NCBI GenBank assembly: GCA_034933285.1 | Contig: JAYFNT010000027.1 | Coordinates: 19,377-83,376 of the forward strand | Length of the DNA: 64,000 nucleotides | Direction: 5' to 3' | Source: RPRC01 sp034933285 | Lineage (GTDB): Bacteria > Desulfobacterota > Desulfuromonadia > Geobacterales > Geobacteraceae | Part shown: piece by piece, positions 16,686 to 24,444 of the stretch | Layout of the letters: each line of letters begins with the position of its first letter | Numbering within the stretch: the stretch's first letter is position 1 | Program-made: the position numbers and the translations under genes | The notes under the pieces: model-generated | Database searches by the model: none | What the model was told of the DNA's origin: nothing | What the model saw: only the letters and a program-made list of their open reading frames with translations

Positions 16686-18659
16686 TCAGGCAGATGGAAC
16701 GAATTTCACCCAAACCTGGTCACCCGCCCCTATCCTGCTTCCCGGAGCCGGGTTCTGTTCAACTGCGCGGCCGCTTCCTATGATCTTCACATTAAGCGAA
16801 TTCTTCTCCATATACTTGAGAACAGACCTGATGCTCTTACCGTGGAAATTGGGCATGGAAGCTCCGGCACTTGCTTCGTCGATGGCCCCTTCGGCAACGA
16901 TATCCGGCTGTTCCTGTTTCTTCTTTACGGTTTCCTTGTCGTTATCCTTCTTGGCTTTCATCGGTCCGGTGGGTGGAACTTTAAGGTAACAAAGCGACTG
17001 GAGTGCTATTTCGCGAAAAGCCGGAGCAGCTACGACTCCCCCGTAAACACTGGTTTTAGGTTCGTCAACAATTACCAATATGGCCAGCCGCGGGTCTTCC
17101 GCCGGGACAAAGCCAAAAAATGAAGCCGTTCTTTTGTTCGCCGAATAACACTTGGTGACAGGATCGACCTTCTGAGCCGTACCCGTTTTTCCGGCCACCT
17201 TGTATCCGTCGACCGAGGCGTTCAGCCCCGTGCCCCCTTCAGTCGTGACGGACTCCATCATCTTAGTCATTTGCAGAGACGTTTGGGATGAAATGACTCT
17301 TCGCCGGACCTGGGGAGAGTTCTGCTGCACGACTCTCCCCGAATCGTCAAAGATCCTGTCCACCAGGTACGGCTTCATCAGCAACCCTCCGTTCGCGACC
17401 GCGGAAACCGCCGTAAGCAACTGAACTGCGGAAACCGAAATCCCCTGCCCGAAGGATATGGTTGCCAGGTCGACGCCGAACCAGCGGCCTTGGTCCCTCA
17501 TATAGCCTGCGACCTCACCCGGGACATCCACATCGGATCTTTCACCGAAACCGAAGTTTTTCAGATATCCGGAAAGCCTCTCAGGACCCAGCCTGCTGCC
17601 GATTTTGGCAGCTCCGATATTGCTGGAAAATTTCAGGATCTCTCCGACCGACAATGACCCGTACCTGTGAGTATCGTGTATGACGCGGCCGCCGATGGAA
17701 AAACTGCCGTTTTCGCAGTTGAAGCTGTCGTTCGGACCTACTGCCTTTGCTTCAAGGGCCGAAGCAATGAGAAAAACCTTCATCGTCGAGCCCGGCTCGA
17801 AGCTGTCCGCCACGGCCCTGTTCCGCAACGTGTCGTGGGAATACCGGTGGTATGCGTTGGGGTTGAAAGCGGGGTAGGAAGCCATCGCCAGAATCTTGCC
17901 GGTGCGGGGCTCCATTACCAGAGCTATCCCGCCCACACCCCGGCTTTGCGACACTGCCTTGGCAAGCTCTTTTTCAGCAAGGTACTGGATGTTCTTGTCC
18001 AGGGTGAGAGTAATGTTATAACCCTTGGACGCCTTCTTTATCACGGCGCCCTTGAGAGCGATATCCCGACCCAGTGCATCACGCTCAGTGACCAGGTAGC
18101 CGGTATTGCCGAGGATCTGGGAGTTGTACTTCAGCTCGATACCCTCCAGTCCCTGGGGATCGAGACCGGTAAACCCGACCACATGGGCCGCGACCTCGGA
18201 ATTCGGATAGTATCGCCTCGATTCCTTGACAAATCCGATTCCGTCAAGATCCAGCGCTTTGACTTTAGCGGCGACTTCGGGGGACACCTGACGTTGCAGC
18301 CAGACAAAACTCTTCTTGCCGGCAAGCTTTTTCGCCAGTATTTCGCGCTGCATGCCGAGAAGCGGCGCCAGTTTGGATGCCGTTCCCTCCGCATCATCTA
18401 TGACCGCCGGCTCGCCAAAACACGAATCGACCTCGATGGAAACGGCGAGCGCTGAGCCGTTACGATCATAAATTGTTCCCCTGGCAGGCGTCAGCGGGAC
18501 TATCTTCTGGTGCTGGCGGTCAGCCAGCTTGACCCATTCATCCTGTTTGATTATCTGGAGATAAAAGGCACGGGCGGAAGTAATGACGAAAAAAAGGGCA
18601 AAAGCGCCCCCGACAATGCGGATACGTATTCGGGACCACTTTTCCTTGGTGTCTTTCAT
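16686..18659 (-). CDS. ftsI: Penicillin-binding protein 2/FtsI with C-terminal PASTA domain
   Basis: Class B PBP (septal transpeptidase). 657 residues. One N-terminal membrane segment (about residues 12-30), then the PBP dimerisation domain. Transpeptidase motifs: SxxK in DSFEPGSTMKVF, SxN in FSSNIGAAK, and KTG in VAGKTGTAQK. The last ~60 residues (MPNFHGKSIRSVLKY to GDQVWVKFVP) form one PASTA repeat, unusual for E. coli-type FtsI but known in SpoVD/FtsI of other phyla. A Lys/Glu-rich linker (about residues 575-600) separates it from the catalytic domain. It overlaps ftsL by 4 bases. Confidence 0.95.
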   Translation of the reverse strand: MKDTKEKWSRIRIRIVGGAFALFFVITSARAFYLQIIKQDEWVKLADRQHQKIVPLTPARGTIYDRNGSALAVSIEVDSCFGEPAVIDDAEGTASKLAPLLGMQREILAKKLAGKKSFVWLQRQVSPEVAAKVKALDLDGIGFVKESRRYYPNSEVAAHVVGFTGLDPQGLEGIELKYNSQILGNTGYLVTERDALGRDIALKGAVIKKASKGYNITLTLDKNIQYLAEKELAKAVSQSRGVGGIALVMEPRTGKILAMASYPAFNPNAYHRYSHDTLRNRAVADSFEPGSTMKVFLIASALEAKAVGPNDSFNCENGSFSIGGRVIHDTHRYGSLSVGEILKFSSNIGAAKIGSRLGPERLSGYLKNFGFGERSDVDVPGEVAGYMRDQGRWFGVDLATISFGQGISVSAVQLLTAVSAVANGGLLMKPYLVDRIFDDSGRVVQQNSPQVRRRVISSQTSLQMTKMMESVTTEGGTGLNASVDGYKVAGKTGTAQKVDPVTKCYSANKRTASFFGFVPAEDPRLAILVIVDEPKTSVYGGVVAAPAFREIALQSLCYLKVPPTGPMKAKKDNDKETVKKKQEQPDIVAEGAIDEASAGASMPNFHGKSIRSVLKYMEKNSLNVKIIGSGRAVEQNPAPGSRIGAGDQVWVKFVPSA

Positions 18660-18991
18660 TTTACAATTATCACCTGTTGCTCGGTCGGCAACGCCATCCC
18701 CAATTCGCCCTTGGCGACAGTCTCGATGCGGGCCGGGTTCTTAAGGGTGGCAACTTCCAGCCTGAGCATTTTCTGCTCCTGCTGCATGTCCCGCAACAGC
18801 CTGTTCGCCTCGGACAGCTGGAGATTCAGGTCGACGACCTTGACCCTTGACCAGACATGGAACAGGGACAGGAGCGTGAGAAGCGCAAGGACCGTTATCA
18901 GATAGGGGAACAGGTCCCAACGCTGCGAAACCGCCGCCTCGGCCTTTCCAGGTGCAACGAGCTTGCTGAACGCTGTCTTGACTGCCGGCAT
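18656..18991 (-). CDS. ftsL: Cell division protein FtsL
   Basis: Small bitopic divisome protein, 111 residues from the ATG at 18991, which has a good AAAGGAG ribosome site 8 bases upstream. A longer frame from 19042 would overlap rsmH by 32 bases and lacks such a site. One membrane segment (LFPYLITVLALLTLLSLFHVW) is followed by a leucine-zipper-like coiled coil (LQLSEANRLLRDMQQEQKML). Identification rests on size, topology and position between rsmH and ftsI, as FtsL sequences diverge strongly. Confidence 0.88.
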   Translation of the reverse strand: MPAVKTAFSKLVAPGKAEAAVSQRWDLFPYLITVLALLTLLSLFHVWSRVKVVDLNLQLSEANRLLRDMQQEQKMLRLEVATLKNPARIETVAKGELGMALPTEQQVIIVK

Positions 18992-19010
18992 GGGAAATAC
19001 TCCTTTCCCC

Positions 19011-19949
19011 TTAGATTTTTTGGATGGCCCGCAACTTGGCACTGCGCGATCTCGGGTTTTTTGCGATTTCTTCAGGGCCTGCGGTCAGCGGCTTCCCTGT
19101 TACTTTCCGGACCACGGGGGTCCTTCCGCACACACAGAGAGGAGCGCTTTTGGGGCATATACATCCCCGGGACAGGTCGTTGAATACCGTTTTAACTATC
19201 CGGTCCTCCAGAGAATGGAATGAAATAACGACCAGCCTTCCACCGCTTCGAAGCACTGCCACTGCAGCCGGCAGCACCAGTTCCAGAGCGGCAAGTTCAT
19301 CATTGACCGCAATACGGATGGCCTGGAAGGTCCTCGTGGCCGGATGGATCCTTGCCTCCCATCGTGCCCGCGGTATGGCGCCTGCGACAAGTTCCGCAAG
19401 CTGCCTGGTGGTTAAAATGGGAGAAGTCTTTCTCGCTGTGACCATGGCAGCAGCGATTCTTCTCGACCAGCGCTCTTCGCCGAACCTCCAGATGATGTTT
19501 GCAAGCTCGCTCTCAGGCAGGGAATTCACCAGATCCGCCGCGCTCATGCTGGACGAGGTGTCCATCCGCATATCCAGGGGGGCATCCTGCTGGAAGCTGA
19601 ACCCCCGCTCCCCTTTGTCCAACTGGTGCGACGATACTCCAAGATCGAGCAGCATGCCATCGACCTCGTCCACTCCCACAGAGTGAAGGATTTCCGGGAG
19701 CCTGGTAAAATTCCCATGGAACAGTTTCACCCGACCTTCATAGGCGGCAAGTGCCTCTTCAGCGGCTTCCAGCGCCTCCGGATCCCTGTCCAGACCGATC
19801 AGAAAACCGTCCGGGGATGAGGCTTCCAGGATGTCACGGGCATGCCCGGCACCGCCAATTGTGCCGTCGACGTATATTCCTCCCGCCCTTGCCTGCAGAC
19901 AGGCGGCAACTTCGGCGGGCAGCACCGATATATGGTGAAAAGTCCCCAC
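19011..19949 (-). CDS. rsmH: 16S rRNA (cytosine1402-N4)-methyltransferase
   Basis: MraW/RsmH, SAM-dependent N4-methylation of C1402 in 16S rRNA. 312 residues. The N-terminal FHHISVLPAEV, the SAM motif YVDGTIGGAGHA, then GLDRDPEALEAAE, DGMLLDLGVSSHQLD, RGFSFQQDAPLDMRMD and the C-terminal VISFHSLEDRIVK are diagnostic. It appears to use a GTG start that shares one base with the mraZ stop (TAGTG). Confidence 0.97.
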   Translation of the reverse strand: MGTFHHISVLPAEVAACLQARAGGIYVDGTIGGAGHARDILEASSPDGFLIGLDRDPEALEAAEEALAAYEGRVKLFHGNFTRLPEILHSVGVDEVDGMLLDLGVSSHQLDKGERGFSFQQDAPLDMRMDTSSSMSAADLVNSLPESELANIIWRFGEERWSRRIAAAMVTARKTSPILTTRQLAELVAGAIPRARWEARIHPATRTFQAIRIAVNDELAALELVLPAAVAVLRSGGRLVVISFHSLEDRIVKTVFNDLSRGCICPKSAPLCVCGRTPVVRKVTGKPLTAGPEEIAKNPRSRSAKLRAIQKI

Positions 19950-20431
19950 TACAGGCCCAGTTCGGCCAGCGCCGGTGAGTCAACGGGGAAGTTCTGGTCG
20001 TCCTGGCGGCGGACCTTCTCCCACTCGGCAAGGCTCCATATTTCAGCCTTGTTCAACATGCCGGCAAAGACAATCTCCCTCTCCATTGACGCATTTTTCC
20101 GCAAATGGGGAGGGATAAGTATCCTCCCGAGCTTATCGGCAGCACACTCTACGGATGGAGCGACAATCCTTCTCTTGACCGCAGCAAGCTCAGCCGATGA
20201 AAGCCCGAGACCAGAGCCGATGGCGAGTTTTTCTTCAAGGGCGAGCCATTCATGGTATGGATATATGGCAAGTCCGGAACAGGATACCCCATCGGCGAGC
20301 CGCACCGGATTGGAGTTGGTGATGAAGAAGCGTTCGTCACCAAAGGATTCCGTCAGGACTTCACGGAATTTCGCCGGCAGGCTGGTGCGGCCCTTGGCAT
20401 CTATGGTGGTATCGAAAACCCCCCTGAACAT
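19949..20431 (-). CDS. mraZ: Transcriptional regulator MraZ
   Basis: AbrB-like DNA-binding protein that autoregulates the dcw cluster. 160 residues from ATG 20431 (MFRGVFDTTIDAKGR), the family-typical start with a GGGGAG ribosome site. Two MraZ half-domains are visible: AKGRTSLPAKFR near the N-terminus and DKLGRILIPPHLRK in the second half. It is the first gene of the cluster, immediately downstream of 10-bp-spaced candidate operator repeats. Confidence 0.96.
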   Translation of the reverse strand: MFRGVFDTTIDAKGRTSLPAKFREVLTESFGDERFFITNSNPVRLADGVSCSGLAIYPYHEWLALEEKLAIGSGLGLSSAELAAVKRRIVAPSVECAADKLGRILIPPHLRKNASMEREIVFAGMLNKAEIWSLAEWEKVRRQDDQNFPVDSPALAELGL

Positions 20432-20438
20432 ACTTGCT

Positions 20439-20473
20439 CCCCAATTTTTCCACAATTTACCACTTTATTCCAC
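20439..20473 (-). promoter_or_regulatory. MraZ operator: 10-bp-spaced GTGG repeats
   Basis: On the minus strand GTGG occurs at 20473-20470, 20463-20460 and 20453-20450, with a fourth, TGGG-type, box at 20443-20440. They are exactly 10 bases apart, one helical turn. MraZ is known to bind tandem G-rich repeats upstream of its own gene. The repeats fall between the predicted start site and the ribosome site, and the fourth box overlaps the mraZ ribosome site. Confidence 0.8.
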
Positions 20474-20484
20474 TTCGGTGTCAA

Positions 20485-20513
20485 ACTATACTAATCGACC
20501 GGTAGGTTGTCAA
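20485..20513 (-). promoter_or_regulatory. Sigma70 promoter of the dcw operon
   Basis: Minus-strand TTGACA (20513-20508), 17-base spacer, TATAGT (20490-20485). This is a near-consensus housekeeping promoter about 55 bases upstream of the mraZ start, with the MraZ boxes immediately downstream. Confidence 0.88.
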
Positions 20514-20762
20514 GGCAAAAGTAGTTTGAAAAAAGAGAAATTTTCCACGATTTTTTAAGGAGTTAAGCACCTGTAGGCAGGTCTTGCGGGAGCGGCGCGC
20601 AACTACACATATAATTCAACTAATTCAGCATGTTACACATTCATGAACCGGCGTTGGCCCGTTACGGGCGATTTTGGGAGTAGATGTGAGACATGGAACG
20701 GAAAAATGAAAAGCAGTTCAAGCAGCATAGAGGATATATTGGAAAGGAATAATCCATGTTTC
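20514..20762. other. Intergenic region upstream of dcw promoter
   Basis: About 250 bases with no supportable gene. It holds a short dyad GCCCGT-t-ACGGGC at 20657-20669, without a T-tract on the minus strand, so its role as terminator for the preceding minus-strand gene is doubtful. Confidence 0.4.
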
Positions 20763-21113
20763 CTATAAATTCTTCTTGCGATCAACAATTGAGACAACTT
20801 TTCCTCGCTCTTTCTTTTTTTCACCACATTCATTCGCCCCTTCCACGGACTCTTGATGGGCATGCCCATCATGGTTTTCGGGCGGAACAACCCTTTCAAG
20901 CATTACCGGCGTGCCTCCCATTGTAAAAGAGGCGCCATTTATCTGGCTCTCATCGAGGATCCATGTAAAGACCTGGAGAGGATGGGTCAGGACCAGCAAT
21001 TTGACCTGCCACCAGCCCGGTTTAACATCGGGCGAAATATCTTCTATCCTGGCATAAAAGGCAGGATTGTTTTCAATATGAACACAGACCAGATCTTGAA
21101 TCGAATTAGGCAT
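20763..21113 (-). CDS. Conserved hypothetical protein
   Basis: 116 residues with a good GGGGAG ribosome site. Not assigned to a named family. The first ~75 residues are a plausible small beta-rich domain (ARIEDISPDVKPGWWQVKLL and VFTWILDESQINGASFTMGG). The remaining ~40 are charged, with His/Glu then a Lys/Glu-rich tail, and probably unstructured. No signal peptide or membrane segment. It lies 30 bases downstream of the Cys-rich protein gene and probably shares its transcript. A function cannot be proposed from sequence. Confidence 0.7.
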   Translation of the reverse strand: MPNSIQDLVCVHIENNPAFYARIEDISPDVKPGWWQVKLLVLTHPLQVFTWILDESQINGASFTMGGTPVMLERVVPPENHDGHAHQESVEGANECGEKKKERGKVVSIVDRKKNL

Positions 21114-21143
21114 GCTTACTCCCCTAACCCATACTTCAGGTAA

Positions 21144-21680
21144 TTATCGAATCATTCCGCGAGCCGGGTCGCTGAGATATCCCTCATAAGAGATGAGCAG
21201 GCTTTTCATGAGGGGTTTGTCGAAATAGCTTTCTATTTGTCTGTAGCAGGTCCGCACCCTCTTCTCGAAAGCAGAAAGCCGTTCAGCAGCTTCCGGCGCC
21301 ATGAGGGCATGGAGCTCTTCACAACAGAACGTTATGCAGGGAAAAGGGCGGAAGGATGGCTTCATCTGACAACCGTCCTTTCCCATATATGGGCAACAGT
21401 CCGCCCGAAACGATGGTATGACAACCTCTTTGCCACTTGAAAGGAACACCAGCAGGTCCACCACGGAAAAATGATACTTGCCGCTCCTGCAGCAGGCGCC
21501 CATGCAATCCGCGCAAAGTCTTTCTGCCCCCATCTCCGCGGTCAGCGAATGGAGCTGCAGCTTCTCCAGCCCGAGCGCGTGAGCCATTCCTGCCAAGTCG
21601 GTCCGCGCCTTTTCGCTCAGCTCACTATACTCCCTGCGGACGACCATTACCGCATCAGTCCATTTTTCCTGGTCCGTCAA
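21144..21680 (-). CDS. Cysteine-rich YkgJ-like metal/cluster-binding protein
   Basis: 178 residues with eight or more cysteines in CADCMGACCRSGKYHFS, CCPYMGKDGC, PFPCITFCCEE and a late RTCYRQ. The arrangement resembles YkgJ/UPF0153-type cysteine-cluster proteins, which are thought to bind Zn or Fe-S, though the match is by eye and not strong. The N-terminal ~50 residues are helical. No signal peptide. It is upstream of the 116-residue hypothetical and downstream of rnpB. Role unknown. Confidence 0.7.
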   Translation of the reverse strand: MTDQEKWTDAVMVVRREYSELSEKARTDLAGMAHALGLEKLQLHSLTAEMGAERLCADCMGACCRSGKYHFSVVDLLVFLSSGKEVVIPSFRADCCPYMGKDGCQMKPSFRPFPCITFCCEELHALMAPEAAERLSAFEKRVRTCYRQIESYFDKPLMKSLLISYEGYLSDPARGMIR

Positions 21681-21760
21681 AATACAGCTCCATGCTTGAT
21701 CATATTTTTGGATTGCAGCAAAATCCTGTCCCCTTCAGGAAACCTGGAAAAAGGTTCTTG

Positions 21761-21776
21761 GCTTCCGGATGGAAAC
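21761..21776 (-). repeat. Copy of dispersed TTTCCATCCGGAA element downstream of rnpB
   Basis: On the minus strand GTTTCCATCCGGAAGC matches 14 of 16 bases of the arm at 606-621. It begins about 9 bases after the predicted 3' end of RNase P RNA and can form a small TTCC/GGAA hairpin. Confidence 0.45.
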
Positions 21777-21784
21777 ATCTTGGC

Positions 21785-22174
21785 CGAAGCAGCCCTTAAG
21801 CCGGGTTCTGTTCCCTCTGCCGGTTACCCGCCGGAGGGCGATGACCATTCATCTAGCACCACCGTTACCGATGGTGTCAAGCGGCCAACCCGGAGGCACG
21901 GACGGGCAGTCCTTGGCGCCTCCCTATTAGGCCTTGCTCCTGGTGGGGTTTGCCAAGCATCCGACGTCACCGCCGAACCTGGTGAGCTCTTACCTCACCG
22001 TTTCACCCTTGCCTGCCTACGCTAAAGCTTCGGCGGGCGGTCTACTCTCTGTGGCACTTTCCCTGGGGTCGCCCCCGCTGGACGTTATCCAGCACCATGC
22101 CCTGCGGAGCCCGGACTTTCCTCTCCCCTCCTTCGCCAAGGCTTCGGCGGGCAGCGGTCATCTGGTCTGCTTCG
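21785..22174 (-). ncRNA. rnpB: RNase P RNA
   Basis: Catalytic RNA of RNase P (tRNA 5' maturation), bacterial type A. The universally conserved 5' block GAGGAAAGTCCGGGCTCC is at about 22105-22122 and the 3' block ACAGAACCCGGCTTAAGG at about 21795-21812. The ends were set by helix P1: CGAAGCAG at the 5' end (22174-22167) pairs with CTGCTTCG at the 3' end (21792-21785). A TATAAT -10 box lies at 22193-22188, so the primary transcript probably starts near 22180. Two internal hairpins carry near-identical CTTCGGCGGGC repeats (see findings). Confidence 0.95.
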
Positions 22175-22187
22175 ACCAAGCACTATG

Positions 22188-22193
22188 ATTATA
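22188..22193 (-). promoter_or_regulatory. -10 box of rnpB promoter
   Basis: Consensus TATAAT on the minus strand about 14 bases before helix P1. No good TTGACA-like -35 was found at normal spacing. Confidence 0.6.
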
Positions 22194-22288
22194 TCGATAT
22201 GCTCTCACTCATTTTTGGTAATGCAGCCCGCGCCGGGCAACCAGGCGGGGCAGCATTGCGAAAAAATTACGGGGCGTAACTCCGTATT

Positions 22289-23020
22289 TCAGGACTGGTC
22301 CTGGGTGTCTTGCCCTTCCTGGCGCAGGAAAAGCAGCCTCTGACAATGTGGGCAAGGCACCATATTGTCGGCTTTGAAAAGACTGTTGAATACCTGCGGA
22401 GGAAGATTCATGTTGCACCCCAAACACGAACCGCTCCTTGCTTCAGCAACAGCCACTCCCTGGCGTCTCTCACGTAGCTTGTCATAACGTTTCATCATTG
22501 AGGGAGAAACCTGCTTTGCAGTTGCCTCGCGCGACTCAAGTTCTGAGCCGATCGCGGTTTCAAGCCTGGCAACCTTCTCCTTGAGTTCGTTCTCCTGGCT
22601 TGAAGCGCTGGCCTCGAACTCATCCAGAGCCTTTGACTGGTCGACAATCGCCGATTTCAGCTCCTCTATCCTGCTTATTTTCACCAGGATCTGGTCTTCC
22701 AGCTCTGTTTTTACCTTCTTGGCCGCGGCAATTTCCTTCGAAACAGCCTGGTACTCCTTCTGGGTCTTGATTTCACGGAGCCGCCCTTCCGAACGGCTGA
22801 TGGCATCCGTCTCCGCTGCAAGATTTTCCTCCAAGGCCCGTTTCTCCTCTTCCACCAAGTCCAGATCAGCTCCATAACCGGCTACCGAGCGCTTGAGCTC
22901 TCCCACCTTCTCTTGCAGAAAAGCGATTTCTTCCATCAACGACTGTTTCTCTCCACGCGACGAGTCGATCTTCAAATCGATCTCCTGAAGTTGCGCCAGA
23001 ATCATGACATTCTTGCCCAA
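22289..23020 (-). CDS. Coiled-coil protein with C4-type zinc ribbon (CT398-like)
   Basis: 243 residues from a TTG start that has an AGGAGG ribosome site at the right distance; an ATG five codons in is possible but too far from it. Residues about 5-190 are an almost continuous coiled coil (e.g. LVEEEKRALEENLAAE). The C-terminus is a zinc ribbon, CLGCNMNLPP followed by CPHCQRLLFL. This family has no firm function; links to flagellar secretion or to nucleic-acid processes have been proposed for relatives. It lies 57 bases downstream of the NIF3-family gene, likely the same operon. Confidence 0.88.
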   Translation of the reverse strand: MGKNVMILAQLQEIDLKIDSSRGEKQSLMEEIAFLQEKVGELKRSVAGYGADLDLVEEEKRALEENLAAETDAISRSEGRLREIKTQKEYQAVSKEIAAAKKVKTELEDQILVKISRIEELKSAIVDQSKALDEFEASASSQENELKEKVARLETAIGSELESREATAKQVSPSMMKRYDKLRERRQGVAVAEARSGSCLGCNMNLPPQVFNSLFKADNMVPCPHCQRLLFLRQEGQDTQDQS

Positions 23021-23077
23021 AACCTACCTCCTGTCTTCTTTTACGATACGTGCACAGTTCTTCACATATCTTCTTAT

Positions 23078-24193
23078 TCAGCAATATACGAACGGGTCCC
23101 GCTCGTTTCCACAAGCAATGATTTCCGCTTCGAACCCTTTCCTGCCCACTTCCTCGCGGAGCACGGCACAGAAACCGTTAACCATGGGAATTTCCGAGGC
23201 AAAATGCCCGATATCGATGAGGCACATCCCCAGGATTTCAGCTTCGCGCGCATCATGGTACTTGACATCTCCGGTTACCAGCACCTGTGCGCCCTGGCTG
23301 TGGGCCTGCCGCAGCAGAGAAGCTCCACTTCCGCCGCAGAGAGCGACTTTCTCCATCAAACGGTTCCCGTCTCCAACATACCTGGCAACGGCCAGCCCCA
23401 TATCGTCTTTGAGACGACTGGCAAGCTGTTCCAGAGTCACGGGACATGACAGTCTCCCTATCCTTCCCAACCCGCGGCGTGTCCCTTTATTCAGCAAAGG
23501 ATAGAGATCATATGCGGGTTCCTCGTAGGGATGAGCCTCTATGAGCGCCTTGCAGGCAGCAGGCACATCTTCTGCGCGAAGGAGCACTTCGATACGCGTT
23601 TCGTCAGCATATTCACGCTGGCCGATGGTACCCATATAAGGGTCAGCTCCGGGCAAAGGCTTGAAAGTGCCTGTCCCATCGGTCTGAAAAGAACAATCAA
23701 TGTAATTGCCTATATGCCCACAGAACCTGAAGAGCGTCTCCATAACCTTCTCTTCATGGCCTTTGGGAACGAAAACCGCAAGTTTGACCAGTTCGCCCGT
23801 CCCCTGGACAGTGAGAGGTTTGGCCTGGCACAGACCGATCCTCTTGGCAAGGAGATCATTGATGCCGCCATCTGCGGCGTCGTAATTTGTATGCATGGAA
23901 ATGATGTTGAGATTATTTCGGAGAGCTTTCGCCAGGATCTCTCCCGGCTGTTCCTGAAGATTCAGTGTTCGAATCGGTTTGAAAATGAGGGGATGGTGCG
24001 TGATCAAAAGCTGGCAACCTGAAGCAACGGCTTCCTCGACCGCTTGCCGGCAAGGATCCAGCGATATCATGATTCGCGCAGCCGTCACGGTAGGATCACC
24101 CACTTGCAGACCCACATTGTCCCACTCTTCGGCTGACCTGAATGGTGCAATTCCGTCAATAATTTCGATAATGTCAGATACTCTGGGGTTCAT
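23078..24193 (-). CDS. NIF3-family (DUF34) dinuclear metal-centre protein
   Basis: 371 residues from ATG 24193. An in-frame TTG at 24220 is rejected because it lies inside the tRNA terminator hairpin. N-terminal NIF3 half: SAEEWDNVGLQVGD and LLITHHPLIFKP. C-terminal NIF3 half: GDVKYHDAREAEILGMCLIDIGHFASE. The His/Asp/Glu residues of these motifs form the dimetal site in known structures. A central insertion (about residues 120-230) carries the PII-like domain (ETLFRFCGHIGNYIDCSF) found in longer members. Proposed roles include GTP cyclohydrolase I-like or metal-insertion activity; none is established. Confidence 0.92.
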   Translation of the reverse strand: MNPRVSDIIEIIDGIAPFRSAEEWDNVGLQVGDPTVTAARIMISLDPCRQAVEEAVASGCQLLITHHPLIFKPIRTLNLQEQPGEILAKALRNNLNIISMHTNYDAADGGINDLLAKRIGLCQAKPLTVQGTGELVKLAVFVPKGHEEKVMETLFRFCGHIGNYIDCSFQTDGTGTFKPLPGADPYMGTIGQREYADETRIEVLLRAEDVPAACKALIEAHPYEEPAYDLYPLLNKGTRRGLGRIGRLSCPVTLEQLASRLKDDMGLAVARYVGDGNRLMEKVALCGGSGASLLRQAHSQGAQVLVTGDVKYHDAREAEILGMCLIDIGHFASEIPMVNGFCAVLREEVGRKGFEAEIIACGNERDPFVYC

Positions 24194-24210
24194 GTTCCCA
24201 GCCAAAAGAA

Positions 24211-24242
24211 AAGAGTGCAACCTTGGTGGATTGCACTCTCTT
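24211..24242 (-). terminator. Rho-independent terminator of the tRNA gene
   Basis: AAGAGTGCAA at 24211-24220 pairs with TTGCACTCTC at 24231-24240 (one mismatch at the end) around a 10-base loop. On the minus strand it is followed by TTTTCTTTT. It lies about 73 bases after the tRNA 3' end and just before the NIF3-family ATG. Confidence 0.8.
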
Positions 24243-24314
24243 CTTATCTTTCGAGTCGCTATTTCTTCTACAAAGGCACCGTACAGGCATCCCCAATCAT
24301 CCTGTGGATCAGGT

Positions 24315-24391
24315 TGGTGGGCCCACCAGGATTCGAACCTGGGACCTACCGGTTATGAGCCGGTAGCTCTAGCCAGCTGAGCTATAGGCCC
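24315..24391 (-). tRNA. tRNA with CAU anticodon (Met, or Ile2 with lysidine)
   Basis: 77 bases including an encoded CCA end. Acceptor stem GGGCCTA/TGGGCCC, D-arm TAGCTCAGCTGGCTAGAGC, anticodon stem CCGG/CCGG with loop containing CAT (24357-24355), and T-arm CCAGG-TTCGAAT-CCTGG. CAU is shared by elongator Met and the minor Ile2 tRNA. The GGGCCTA acceptor stem is like tRNA-Ile of related bacteria, so Ile2 is a real possibility that the sequence alone does not settle. Confidence 0.93.
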
Positions 24392-24406
24392 GCAAAGTGA
24401 ACTTAC

Positions 24407-24435
24407 ATGATAGGAAATGCTCAGTGCCGTGTCAA
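24407..24435 (-). promoter_or_regulatory. Sigma70 promoter of the tRNA gene
   Basis: Minus-strand TTGACA (24435-24430), 17-base spacer and TATCAT (24412-24407), 15 bases upstream of the tRNA 5' end and 9 bases after the hypB stop. The tRNA therefore has its own promoter and does not depend on the ech-hyp transcript. Confidence 0.85.
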
Positions 24436-24444
24436 GGCTTTTGA

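Noticed and set aside
20633..20899. 88-codon minus-strand frame
   Set aside because: Overlaps the end of the 116-residue hypothetical gene in another frame; low plausibility as protein.
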